Source of the DNA: Gammaproteobacteria bacterium
Lineage (GTDB): Bacteria > Pseudomonadota > Gammaproteobacteria > Eutrophobiales > Eutrophobiaceae
Assembly: GCA_004356415.1 (NCBI GenBank)
Contig: SMWN01000050.1
Coordinates: 1-6,620 of the forward strand
Reading direction: 5' to 3'
DNA length: 6,620 bases
Below, piece by piece: positions 1 through 5,836 of this stretch. The notes beneath the pieces are model-generated. The model was not told the DNA's origin and did no database searches. It worked only from the letters and a program-made list of their open reading frames with translations. The position numbers were made by a program, and so were the translations under genes. Each line of letters opens with the position of its first letter. Within the stretch, counting starts at the first letter, position 1.

Positions 1-17
1 ACAGGGAGCGCCTACCT

Positions 18-791
18 CTAGCTTTTAATACCGATCCCTTTGTTTAATAAATAAAGACATAAACTGAAAAGTGCGACATTAAATATTATTATGATTGCAA
101 ACGCAGTTTGAATGTTAATATCTGACACACCAAGCATGCCATAACGAAATGCATTAACCATGTACAAGATCGGATTAAACCTTGAAATCAATTGCCAGAT
201 TTCAGGCAATAAATTGATGGAATAAAAAACACCCCCTAGATAAATGAGTGGGGTGAGTACGAAAGATGGGATGATGGCAATATCGTCAAATTTTTTGGCA
301 AATATGCCGTTGATAAATCCTGCAAGGGAAAAAAGTATCGATGTGAGTAGTACAACAGAGACAACTATCAGTGGATGTTCAATATGTAGTTCGGTAAAAA
401 ATAGCGCAACCAGTGTGACAACAAATCCCACCATCATGCCTCGAGCAACCCCACCCGTGATATAACCGCTGAGTATGACGAGATTGGGGATTGGTGCAAC
501 CAGCATTTCCTCAATGTGCCGTTGAAACTTTGCCCCAAAGAAAGACGATACAACATTAGCATAAGCACTATTGATGATAGACATCATAATAATACCGGGT
601 GCGATATATTGGATATAATCAAAGCCTTCCATTGTGCCAATTCGTGGTCCTATCAGGTTGCCAAATATTACGAAATAAAGTGTCATGCTGACTGCAGGAG
701 GCAAAATAGTTTGAATCCAGATCCGGGCAAATCGATTTACCTCCTTGATAACAATGGTTTTAAATGCAGTTAGATATAAATTAGTATTCAT
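18..791 (-). CDS. yadH: ABC-2 type exporter permease, YadH-like
   Basis: Inner-membrane permease of an ABC exporter; its partner is the ATPase encoded just upstream. The 257-residue product has about six hydrophobic segments (roughly residues 25-48, 60-82, 108-133, 140-163, 172-191 and 228-250) and the ABC-2 signature region near residues 187-220, with GGVFYS, LPEIW and NPILYMVNAFRYGMLG. E. coli YadH is nearly the same length. The frame stays open upstream to position 998, but the ATG at 791 is preferred: it gives the family length, starts with the usual MNTNLYLTAFKTIVIKEV, and avoids 69 non-family residues overlapping the ATPase gene. No strong Shine-Dalgarno is seen before it, so translation may be coupled to the ATPase gene, whose stop is 25 bp upstream. 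The transported substrate is unknown for this subfamily. Family call is secure; the symbol rests on resemblance recalled without alignment. Confidence 0.88.
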   Translation of the reverse strand: MNTNLYLTAFKTIVIKEVNRFARIWIQTILPPAVSMTLYFVIFGNLIGPRIGTMEGFDYIQYIAPGIIMMSIINSAYANVVSSFFGAKFQRHIEEMLVAPIPNLVILSGYITGGVARGMMVGFVVTLVALFFTELHIEHPLIVVSVVLLTSILFSLAGFINGIFAKKFDDIAIIPSFVLTPLIYLGGVFYSINLLPEIWQLISRFNPILYMVNAFRYGMLGVSDINIQTAFAIIIIFNVALFSLCLYLLNKGIGIKS

Positions 792-816
792 GAATAGATT
801 GATAAGAGCTTCAAGT

Positions 817-1740
817 TTATTTATCAGTACTGTTGTCTTCCAGAAGGCTAATAAACAATTCTTCAAGCCGGTTGTATTTATTACGCATGCTGAGTATTTC
901 AATGTTCTGGGCAGAAAACTGTTTGAATAAGTTATTAAGTCCTTGTTGTTTGGAAATATCGATTTGTAATGTTGATTGATCGAGCATATGGCAAACATAA
1001 TTACTAATTTTCGGGGGGGTTGTCTGGGGTACTTTTAGATCAAAAATAAATGTCTCAATATCCAGTTTTGATAGTAGCGATCTTACCGAGGTATTCTCGA
1101 TGATATTTCCTTTATCAATAATGGCTACGTTTTTACAAAGATTTTCCGCTTCTTCCAGATAATGTGTTGTTAAAACAATGGTGGTGCCCTGTTTATTTAT
1201 ATCAATCAGAAAATCCCACATTGAGCGCCGTAACTCGACATCAACCCCGGCAGTCGGTTCATCAAGTATCAGTAATTTTGGTTCATGGACTAAGGCACGA
1301 GCGATCATTAATCTACGTTTGAACCCACCTGATAATGTACGCGATGGATCATTTCGTTTACCCCATAGCCCCAGCTTGCGTAGATACTTTTCAGCGCGTC
1401 CATATGCGGTCTTTCGGTTTATGCCGTAATATCCGGCCTGGTTGAGTAAAATCTCGAGTGGATTTTCAAATTGTGAAAAATTGACTTCCTGCGGTGCTAC
1501 ACCAATTAATGATTTTGCTTCAACAGAATGAGAATCAATGTCAAGATCAAAAACATTGATCATGCCTTCAGTTTTGTTTACCAGAGATGTGATGATACCA
1601 ATGGTCGTTGATTTGCCTGCGCCATTCGGTCCAAGCAGAGCAAAGAAATCTCCTTCATCAACTTCAAGATCTATGCCCTTTAAAGCCTGGAGGCCTCCCC
1701 GGTAGGTTTTTTTAAGGTTTGAAATTTTTAACGCTTTCAC
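817..1740 (-). CDS. yadG: ABC exporter ATP-binding protein, YadG-like
   Basis: Cytoplasmic ATPase that powers the permease encoded directly downstream. The 307-residue product has a complete nucleotide-binding domain: Walker A GPNGAGKST at residues 37-45, Q-loop Gln84 in VAPQE, signature LSGGFKRR at 136-143, Walker B LLILDEP at 156-162, D-loop AGVD at 164-167 and switch His193 in TTHYLEEAE. About 80 residues of C-terminal extension follow, as is usual in the drug/polysaccharide-type ABC-2 exporters; E. coli YadG is about 308 residues. The start codon is GTG at 1738-1740; no in-frame ATG lies upstream before a stop, and no clear Shine-Dalgarno is visible, which suggests modest expression. A candidate promoter with an overlapping inverted repeat lies about 85-115 bp upstream. 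It forms an exporter unit with the permease gene (25 bp gap). Confidence 0.92.
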   Translation of the reverse strand: MKALKISNLKKTYRGGLQALKGIDLEVDEGDFFALLGPNGAGKSTTIGIITSLVNKTEGMINVFDLDIDSHSVEAKSLIGVAPQEVNFSQFENPLEILLNQAGYYGINRKTAYGRAEKYLRKLGLWGKRNDPSRTLSGGFKRRLMIARALVHEPKLLILDEPTAGVDVELRRSMWDFLIDINKQGTTIVLTTHYLEEAENLCKNVAIIDKGNIIENTSVRSLLSKLDIETFIFDLKVPQTTPPKISNYVCHMLDQSTLQIDISKQQGLNNLFKQFSAQNIEILSMRNKYNRLEELFISLLEDNSTDK

Positions 1741-1822
1741 AAAAATATTGTAACAGCTACAGCGTTAAAGCGAATGATTTGAGAATAATGAGGTCAGCAA
1801 TTAATGATGGCGGTTCGATGCC

Positions 1823-1855
1823 ATTGTTATCTATCTGGACAAAGGTAACAATCAA
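1823..1855 (-). promoter_or_regulatory. Candidate promoter with overlapping inverted repeat upstream of the ABC exporter genes
   Basis: Read on the minus strand, TTGATT (1850-1855) and GATAAC (1826-1831) sit 18 bp apart, each matching four of six sigma70 consensus bases. An inverted repeat covers the same stretch: ATTGTTATC at 1823-1831 and GGTAACAAT at 1844-1852 on the plus strand, eight of nine positions complementary. The arms therefore lie on the -10 and near the -35, as a repressor operator would. No T-run follows on the minus strand, so a terminator for the upstream gene is less likely. Only seen by eye; promoter match is modest. Confidence 0.33.
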
Positions 1856-1873
1856 ATGCTACAGGAATGACAA

Positions 1874-2722
1874 TTAGCGGCTATCGTGAAGCGCCATAAG
1901 TTGGGCTTCAATCTCCTTGTCTCGGGAAAGGATCAACCTGAAATATTCCTTGGGTATTTTTATCATTCGTGTTTTATGGTTTGCCCTGACAAAAGCATTA
2001 CGTTTGCCTTTGTTGTCAGGCATGAGTGCTTGTTCCCCAAAGAATTCTCCAGCGCCTAGTTCAGCAAGAACAATGACCTCGCCATCATCATCCAAAGTGA
2101 ATACTTCAACGGTACCATCGAGGATAACAAAGAGATGTTCGCCTTTCTGAAATTTCTTGACGACAAAATCACCAGGTCCAAATGAGACAACTTCAGTCCA
2201 GTCCCTGATGGTTGCGAGTTCCTGATTATTAAGATGTTTAAACAAGCGCATGTCCATGATTAAGTCACGGACTTCATCAGGTTCAAACTTTGCATTTATG
2301 ACGGTTGTATCCTCGGAATCGGAATCATCAATATCTTCATCATCACGCTTGATACTTAGGAGTACATATTTTTTATCGATGCGAAAAACTTTTGCGCCAT
2401 GAAGCGCCCTGACACTGGCATTTCTTCTGCCAGATCCACAGGGTAAGAGTGATTGTTCTCCAAAGAAATCGCCTGGTCGTAACGTCGCGATACCTACTTC
2501 GCGATCTGAAGAGCCACTACGGATAATAACTTCGACGAAGCCATCTAAAATGATGTACATGCAGTCTCCAACTTCGGCTTCTCGCACGATGATTTCCCGC
2601 TGACCATAATCCTCGATACCATTTTCTGGGGAGTTAATTATATCTAGCAAATCATCATCACTAAGTGATTTGAATAGAGGAATGCTGTGTAATAATTCCG
2701 GGTCGTCTAGTGAAACTGTCAT
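1874..2722 (-). CDS. Stand-alone protein with two cyclic-nucleotide-binding domains
   Basis: Predicted cytoplasmic sensor made of two tandem cNMP-binding (CNBD/CAP_ED) domains, about residues 14-123 and 158-268, joined by a very acidic linker (about 127-139). There is no DNA-binding, kinase, cyclase, membrane or protease domain in its 282 residues, so any output must go through a partner, as in the regulatory subunit of protein kinase A. Each domain has the ILDG-VEV beta strand motif and a phosphate-binding cassette: GDFFGEQ (84-90) with RRNAS (99-103), and GEFFGEQ (225-231) with KRNAF (240-244). The Glu (89, 230) and the Arg (100, 241) that contact ribose and phosphate in known cAMP sites are both kept. 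The two halves resemble each other strongly, suggesting an internal duplication. The start at ATG 2722 has only a weak purine-rich site upstream (AGAGAAA). It precedes the ABC exporter genes by 133 bp on the same strand; a functional link is only inferred. Ligand and role are unknown. Confidence 0.85.
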   Translation of the reverse strand: MTVSLDDPELLHSIPLFKSLSDDDLLDIINSPENGIEDYGQREIIVREAEVGDCMYIILDGFVEVIIRSGSSDREVGIATLRPGDFFGEQSLLPCGSGRRNASVRALHGAKVFRIDKKYVLLSIKRDDEDIDDSDSEDTTVINAKFEPDEVRDLIMDMRLFKHLNNQELATIRDWTEVVSFGPGDFVVKKFQKGEHLFVILDGTVEVFTLDDDGEVIVLAELGAGEFFGEQALMPDNKGKRNAFVRANHKTRMIKIPKEYFRLILSRDKEIEAQLMALHDSR

Positions 2723-2732
2723 TACTTTTTTC

Positions 2733-2756
2733 TCTGGGTTACCTAAATCTGGGTTA
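2733..2756. repeat. Two 9-bp direct repeats just upstream of the nucleotide-binding gene
   Basis: TCTGGGTTA occurs at 2733-2741 and 2748-2756, a period of 15 bp, within the 5' leader of the minus-strand gene that starts at 2722 (minus-strand reading TAACCCAGA). The first copy ends 11 bp before the start codon, so it also overlaps the ribosome-binding zone. Could be a protein-binding site or a chance duplication. Confidence 0.4.
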
Positions 2757-2790
2757 GTTCATTACTTATCATGGCCATTGTATTCGTGTG

Positions 2791-2810
2791 AAAGAATGAT
2801 TTCATTCTTT
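2791..2810. repeat. Perfect 9-bp inverted repeat, operator-like
   Basis: AAAGAATGA at 2791-2799 and its exact reverse complement TCATTCTTT at 2802-2810 are separated by two bases. A loop of two is too tight for a good full hairpin, and no T-run follows on either strand, so a dimeric regulator site is more natural than a terminator. It lies about 70-90 bp upstream of the minus-strand nucleotide-binding gene, a normal place for an operator. No known regulator consensus is recognised. Confidence 0.4.
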
Positions 2811-2892
2811 TCATCAATGTTCTCAGAATATGACTGTTTACAGGCATAATTTCAATAGTTTTTGGAAAAACTGCAAGCGGTGTCACAATTTA

Positions 2893-3147
2893 TTATAGAA
2901 AAATGTGAACTGGGCAAGGAGTGAACTGGTTAAGGTCTGTGATTCGAGCAAATAATGAGGCCACATACTGGATAATTTCACCTGTACTGTATTTTGTCTG
3001 AGTCGTGCACTTAAGATTGGGGAAATCTACCCTGCCCAAATCCTGATCCTGCTTGTAACAGGAATAGACAAAATATTCTTCCACTGTATGTGGATCCACG
3101 TGTTTACACAGGCATTGTGTGCAGACGCCCTTCATCATGCAGTGCAC
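2893..3147 (-). pseudogene. C-terminal remnant of an FAD/NAD(P)H oxidoreductase (iron-sulfur tail)
   Basis: This 84-residue frame begins with GTG and reads HCMMKGVCTQCLC, then YSCYKQDQDLGRVDF. From memory, this resembles the very C-terminal end of bacterial pyridine-nucleotide/flavin oxidoreductases that carry a cluster-binding tail like the [2Fe-2S] site of the dihydroorotate dehydrogenase electron-transfer subunit (PyrK). The Cys spacing is C3, C9, C12 and C30 (C-x5-C-x2-C-x17-C), with an extra Cys14. In such proteins several hundred residues of flavin and NAD(P)H domains come first. Here the frame meets a stop codon at 3166-3168, six codons above the GTG, and the next gene ends at 3213, so those domains are absent. 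No Shine-Dalgarno is evident. The last 25 or so residues do not look like the family and include a short duplicated DNA segment. The alternative is a genuine small ferredoxin-like protein. The family match is from recall, without alignment. Confidence 0.5.
2905..2929. repeat. Short direct repeat GTGAACTGG x2 at the end of the remnant
   Basis: GTGAACTGG is found at 2905-2913 and 2921-2929, a period of 16 bp, inside the last codons of the minus-strand remnant. Small tandem duplications of this sort fit loss of coding constraint, but chance is not excluded. Confidence 0.4.
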
Positions 3148-3212
3148 AATATTGTTGTCTGAATTTCAATTCAGGGGTGATTGAATGACTCAGACTGGAT
3201 CTAAAAATAATT

Positions 3213-3572
3213 TTAGTCCTTATCACTTGTTGTTTTTTTATTTTTTGTCACTTTTTTAGGTACCTTTTCTTCTGATTCTGCTTCCGGTTGTTGTGCTTCA
3301 ACATTTCCCTCCGGGAATGGGCTAAAAGGAAATGGGCGTTCTTCAGATTGAAATGTAATGTAATTCAGAATCTGCATGGCATAACACGTCATTCTGGTGC
3401 TGAATTGTTCAAGATTACTGTTCAACTTGCCCGTGATGATCTTGGTTACAAATTGGAAGGTGACCAGTAACCAGATCAATCCATATAGGAAATAAAAAAT
3501 CACACCAAAAATCAGAATAAAGAGTCCTCTGAGCCAGGTATCTTTATTTTTAACGTTGTTTTTAATATCCAT
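3213..3572 (-). CDS. DUF4389 small inner-membrane protein
   Basis: A 119-residue protein of unknown function. After a short polar N-terminus with WLRG (about residues 13-16) come one long or two close hydrophobic segments (about 15-43: LFILIFGVIFYFLYGLIWLLVTFQF), an amphipathic stretch with LNSNLEQFSTRMTCYAMQILNYITF, then the DUF4389 hallmark ERPFPFSPFPEG and a charged Lys/Glu-rich tail, probably cytoplasmic. Two in-frame ATGs exist. The one at 3578 almost touches the purine-rich AAAGGGGA, while the one at 3572 lies six bases beyond it, the normal spacing, so 3572 is chosen; the longer form would have 121 residues. A perfect extended -10 box lies about 70 bp upstream. It is divergent from the lipoate operon, and the remnant ORF lies downstream. 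The family name comes from the sequence pattern; no function is known to me. Confidence 0.82.
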   Translation of the reverse strand: MDIKNNVKNKDTWLRGLFILIFGVIFYFLYGLIWLLVTFQFVTKIITGKLNSNLEQFSTRMTCYAMQILNYITFQSEERPFPFSPFPEGNVEAQQPEAESEEKVPKKVTKNKKTTSDKD

Positions 3573-3640
3573 CTTCATTCCCCTTTATTCGCCCCCAAAA
3601 AAGTTGTCTGTAAACTAAAGTGATCAAATTACCTATGCGG

Positions 3641-3649
3641 ATTATACCA
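3641..3649 (-). promoter_or_regulatory. Extended -10 promoter for the DUF4389 gene
   Basis: On the minus strand the sequence reads TGGTATAAT, i.e. a perfect TATAAT (3641-3646) preceded by the extended TG motif. No good -35 is found 16-18 bp upstream, which is typical of extended -10 promoters. Transcription would begin near 3634 and leave a leader of about 60 bases before the ATG at 3572. Confidence 0.52.
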
Positions 3650-3672
3650 TCCAATACGATCTTTGCGATGAT

Positions 3673-3721
3673 GCCCCAAGACCACGTCATCCTAACCCAA
3701 GGATTTCTCCTACTCCGGGGC
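3673..3721. repeat. Nested inverted repeats in the divergent intergenic region
   Basis: An outer pair GCCCC (3673-3677) and GGGGC (3717-3721) encloses an inner pair ATCCT (3689-3693) and AGGAT (3700-3704). The plus strand continues with TTTT after the outer arm. The inner part starts with CGTCATCCT, which is reminiscent of the ends of dispersed palindromic repeats in many proteobacteria. It could equally be a structured leader or chance. No second copy is present in the window. Confidence 0.3.
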
Positions 3722-3723
3722 TT

Positions 3724-3758
3724 TTGATATCGACACTATAGGTTTATATTAATACTAT
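3724..3758 (+). promoter_or_regulatory. Candidate sigma70 promoter(s) for ybeD-lipB-lipA
   Basis: Two overlapping candidates with ideal 17-bp spacers are seen: TTGATA (3724-3729) with TATTAA (3747-3752), and TCGACA (3730-3735) with TACTAT (3753-3758). Each has a five-of-six -35 and a four-of-six -10. Either would start transcription around 3758-3766, about 60 bases before the chosen ybeD start. Confidence 0.45.
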
Positions 3759-3823
3759 ACAGGGACATAAGTAAGGAATAAGTGTATGGAATGTGTCTAT
3801 GTCCACCTGCTGGAATAATGAGA

Positions 3824-4114
3824 ATGAGTCAAGAAGATAAACAAGTAGCCAATAAAGAAGCCACCCTGATGAAATTTCCCTGTAGTTTCCCCATCAAGGC
3901 GATGGGCATTGCAAAGGATGATTTTGATATATTAATCGTAGAAATTATACGAAAGTACTATCCTGATGTTACCGAGGGCGCGGTTACAACAAAACCAAGT
4001 CGACAAGGTAAATACATTTCAGTCACAGTGACGATCGAGGCACAAAGCAAGGAACAGCTGGATAATATCTATTTTGAATTGACCGCGCATGAACAAGTCT
4101 TGATGGCGTTTTAA
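3824..4114 (+). CDS. ybeD: YbeD family protein (DUF493)
   Basis: Small cytoplasmic protein of about 96 residues with the YbeD/DUF493 pattern: MKFPCSFPIKAMGIAKDDF, then YYPDVTEGAVTTKPSRQGKYISVTVTI and EQLDNIYFELTAHEQVLMAF. E. coli YbeD (87 residues) has an ACT-like fold and an unknown role; its gene neighbours lipB in many Gammaproteobacteria. The frame is open from a GTG at 3782, with ATGs at 3791, 3818 and 3824. I chose 3824 because GGA at 3812-3814 gives a nine-base spacing, against three for 3818, and because the upstream residues (YGMCLCPPAG) are not family-like. The stop at 4112-4114 is only two bases before the lipB ATG, so the two are probably translationally coupled. Confidence 0.83.
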   Translation: MSQEDKQVANKEATLMKFPCSFPIKAMGIAKDDFDILIVEIIRKYYPDVTEGAVTTKPSRQGKYISVTVTIEAQSKEQLDNIYFELTAHEQVLMAF

Positions 4115-4116
4115 AA

Positions 4117-4782
4117 ATGACTCCAGAATTGATTATCAGGACAAAAGGCTTTTGCCATTACGACGAGATATATACAGCAATGTCTCGTTTTACTGATAAT
4201 CGAAATTCCAAAACAACAGATGAAATATGGTGTCTACAACACCCACCCGTGTATACACTGGGATTGAATGGCCAAAGTCATCACATTATTGACACAGGTA
4301 ATATTCCGGTGATTGAAACAGATCGAGGTGGACAGATCACTTACCATGGCCCAGGACAGCTCATGGTTTATTTATTAATGGATATCAAGCGTAAAGCAAT
4401 CGGCGTAAAGGACTTTGTCCATCGCATGGAGCAGTCGGTGATTGATATGCTACATGGCTATGGCATAGAGGCCATACTTCGAGAGGATGCGCCGGGCGTC
4501 TATGTGAATCATAGGAAAATTTCAGCACTGGGGATTAGAATACGACGAGGGTGTAGTTATCATGGCCTCTCCATTAATGTGGATATGGATTTAGCACCCT
4601 ATAATGGCATTCACCCTTGTGGGTTTCCAGAACTTGAAATAACACAGATGAAAGCCTTTGGTATTGATGAAGACCTGACGCAGGTAACAAAGAATCTATT
4701 GCCGCATTTATTAGAACAAATGGAATATTTTGAAAAAGATGTCAGCGTCATCAATGAAGTCTGCTCAGATCAGGCAGCTTAA
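4117..4782 (+). CDS. lipB: Octanoyl-[acyl-carrier-protein]:protein N-octanoyltransferase LipB
   Basis: Transfers the octanoyl group from octanoyl-ACP to the lipoyl-domain lysine of 2-oxoacid dehydrogenase E2 subunits and the glycine cleavage H protein, the first step of endogenous lipoate formation in the cytoplasm. The 221-residue product matches the family length (E. coli 213). Visible motifs are DEIWCLQHPPVYTLG (35-49), DRGGQITYHGPGQ (69-81), RKISALGIRIRRG (133-145) with the catalytic Lys134, SYHGLSINV (147-155), and HPCGFPELEIT (166-176) with the catalytic Cys168. The ATG lies two bases after the ybeD stop and has no Shine-Dalgarno of its own, which fits translational coupling. lipA follows after 17 bp without the ybeF gene that separates them in E. 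coli. Confidence 0.97.
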   Translation: MTPELIIRTKGFCHYDEIYTAMSRFTDNRNSKTTDEIWCLQHPPVYTLGLNGQSHHIIDTGNIPVIETDRGGQITYHGPGQLMVYLLMDIKRKAIGVKDFVHRMEQSVIDMLHGYGIEAILREDAPGVYVNHRKISALGIRIRRGCSYHGLSINVDMDLAPYNGIHPCGFPELEITQMKAFGIDEDLTQVTKNLLPHLLEQMEYFEKDVSVINEVCSDQAA

Positions 4783-4799
4783 ACAGGTTAAAATAGATC

Positions 4800-5771
4800 A
4801 TGCCCACAGAAATTCAGACCAGAGAAACTCAGCAGCGGCCATCTCGGGATCAACGAGGAAAATTAAAGACAGCAAAAATACCTGTCAAGATAATTCCGAT
4901 GGAAGGCAAACCAGCGCGTAAACCCTCTTGGATAAGGGCCAAGGCTCCGATTGGCAAGGAAGTAACACAACTTAAGTCCTTACTTCGTGAGCAAAATTTA
5001 CATACGGTTTGTGAAGAAGCGGCCTGTCCCAATCTTGGCGAATGTTTTTCTCATGGCACGGCGACGTTTATGATTATGGGAGATGTCTGTACCCGACGCT
5101 GTCCATTCTGTAATGTAGCTCATGGTCGTCCAAAACCGCTGGATGTAAATGAACCGGAGCACCTTGCACAAGCTGTTGAGAAAATGAAACTAAAATACGT
5201 CGTGATTACCTCTGTCGATCGCGATGATCTGAAGGATGGCGGTGCTGGTCATTTTTCTGCATGTATCGGAGCGATACGAAGCAGAACACCTAAAGTTAAA
5301 ATTGAAATTTTGGTGCCGGATTTCCGGCGACGTATGGACATTGCCTTATCCAAATTAGCAGAATGTCCTCCCGATGTTTTTAATCACAATCTTGAAACGG
5401 TTAAACGTTTATACAGAAAGGCAAGACCCGGTGCAGACTACGGTTGGTCATTGCAATTGATTAAAAATTTCAAGGCACAACATCCAGAGCTTCCAGGTAA
5501 ATCAGGTTTGATGCTGGGTTTGGGAGAAACCATCGATGAGGTCAAACAGGTATTACAAGATCTACGGGCACATAATTGCGATATGTTAACCTTGGGGCAG
5601 TATTTACAACCAAGCCGCTATCACCTACAGGTAGAACGTTTTGTTACTCCTGATGAGTTTGCAGAATTGGGCATCTATGCAGAAAGCCTGGGATTCCAGA
5701 ATGTTGCCAGTGGCCCGATGGTACGTTCTTCCTATCATGCTGATCTACAAGCTGCAGGTAGACAGTTCTAG
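4800..5771 (+). CDS. lipA: Lipoyl synthase LipA (radical SAM)
   Basis: Inserts two sulfur atoms at C6 and C8 of protein-bound octanoyl groups, using S-adenosylmethionine radicals and a sacrificed auxiliary [4Fe-4S] cluster. The 323-residue product is nearly the E. coli length (321). The auxiliary cluster ligands are Cys71, Cys76 and Cys82 in [13 protein letters not shown]; the radical-SAM cluster ligands are Cys97, Cys101 and Cys104 in CTRRCPFC. The C-terminal RSSYHAD motif supplies the auxiliary-cluster Ser310. Other family blocks are [16 protein letters not shown] (137-152), [12 protein letters not shown] (194-205), GLMLGLGE (236-243) and TLGQYLQPS (264-272). It is the last gene of the ybeD-lipB-lipA operon. 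The ATG at 4800 has only a distant AGG upstream, so expression may lean on lipB translation. A weak hairpin and T-run follow the stop. Confidence 0.97.
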   Translation: MPTEIQTRETQQRPSRDQRGKLKTAKIPVKIIPMEGKPARKPSWIRAKAPIGKEVTQLKSLLREQNLHTVCEEAACPNLGECFSHGTATFMIMGDVCTRRCPFCNVAHGRPKPLDVNEPEHLAQAVEKMKLKYVVITSVDRDDLKDGGAGHFSACIGAIRSRTPKVKIEILVPDFRRRMDIALSKLAECPPDVFNHNLETVKRLYRKARPGADYGWSLQLIKNFKAQHPELPGKSGLMLGLGETIDEVKQVLQDLRAHNCDMLTLGQYLQPSRYHLQVERFVTPDEFAELGIYAESLGFQNVASGPMVRSSYHADLQAAGRQF

Positions 5772-5781
5772 CTTACCCGTT

Positions 5782-5815
5782 TTGAGGTATTACAATAATT
5801 GTTCTCCAATTTTTT
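5782..5815 (+). terminator. Weak candidate terminator after lipA
   Basis: The inverted repeat ACAAT-A-ATTGT (5792-5802) is flanked by TTGAG (5782-5786) and CTCCAA (5804-5809), which can pair with internal bulges, and is followed by a run of six T at 5810-5815. The stem is AT-rich and interrupted, so it would be a poor intrinsic terminator. It lies in the 65-bp gap between convergent genes, where a terminator is expected. Confidence 0.33.
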
Positions 5816-5836
5816 CCAAAAAACAGCAGAATCATC

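Noticed and set aside
244..465. Plus-strand open frames inside the permease gene, and similar frames opposite the ATPase and the nucleotide-binding gene
   Set aside because: They are antisense shadows of well-supported genes, rich in Ser/Thr/Pro with no recognisable domain.
792..998. N-terminal extension of the permease frame by 69 residues
   Set aside because: It lies wholly or mostly inside the ATPase gene, has no family resemblance, and the ATG at 791 gives the normal YadH length.
1812..1822. GGTTCGATGCC, resembling a tRNA T-arm
   Set aside because: The arms beside it do not pair properly as a five-base T stem, and no anticodon arm or acceptor stem is present.
2857..2872. AGTTTTT/AAAAACT inverted repeat as a terminator after the remnant
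   Set aside because: The stem is all AT with a two-base loop and no T-run follows on either strand.
2883..2908. TCACA...TGTGA as a possible CRP-type site
   Set aside because: The half-sites are in the wrong orientation (CRP needs TGTGA then TCACA six bases apart) and 16 bases apart, and lie at the end of the remnant rather than in front of a gene.
3201..3216. CTAAAA/TTTTAG hairpin at the stop codon of the DUF4389 gene
   Set aside because: It overlaps the stop codon and is not followed by a T-run on the minus strand, so I cannot support calling it a terminator.
4730..5032. Alternative frames overlapping the lipB-lipA junction on both strands
   Set aside because: They overlap strongly supported lipB and lipA coding sequence and show no family motif.
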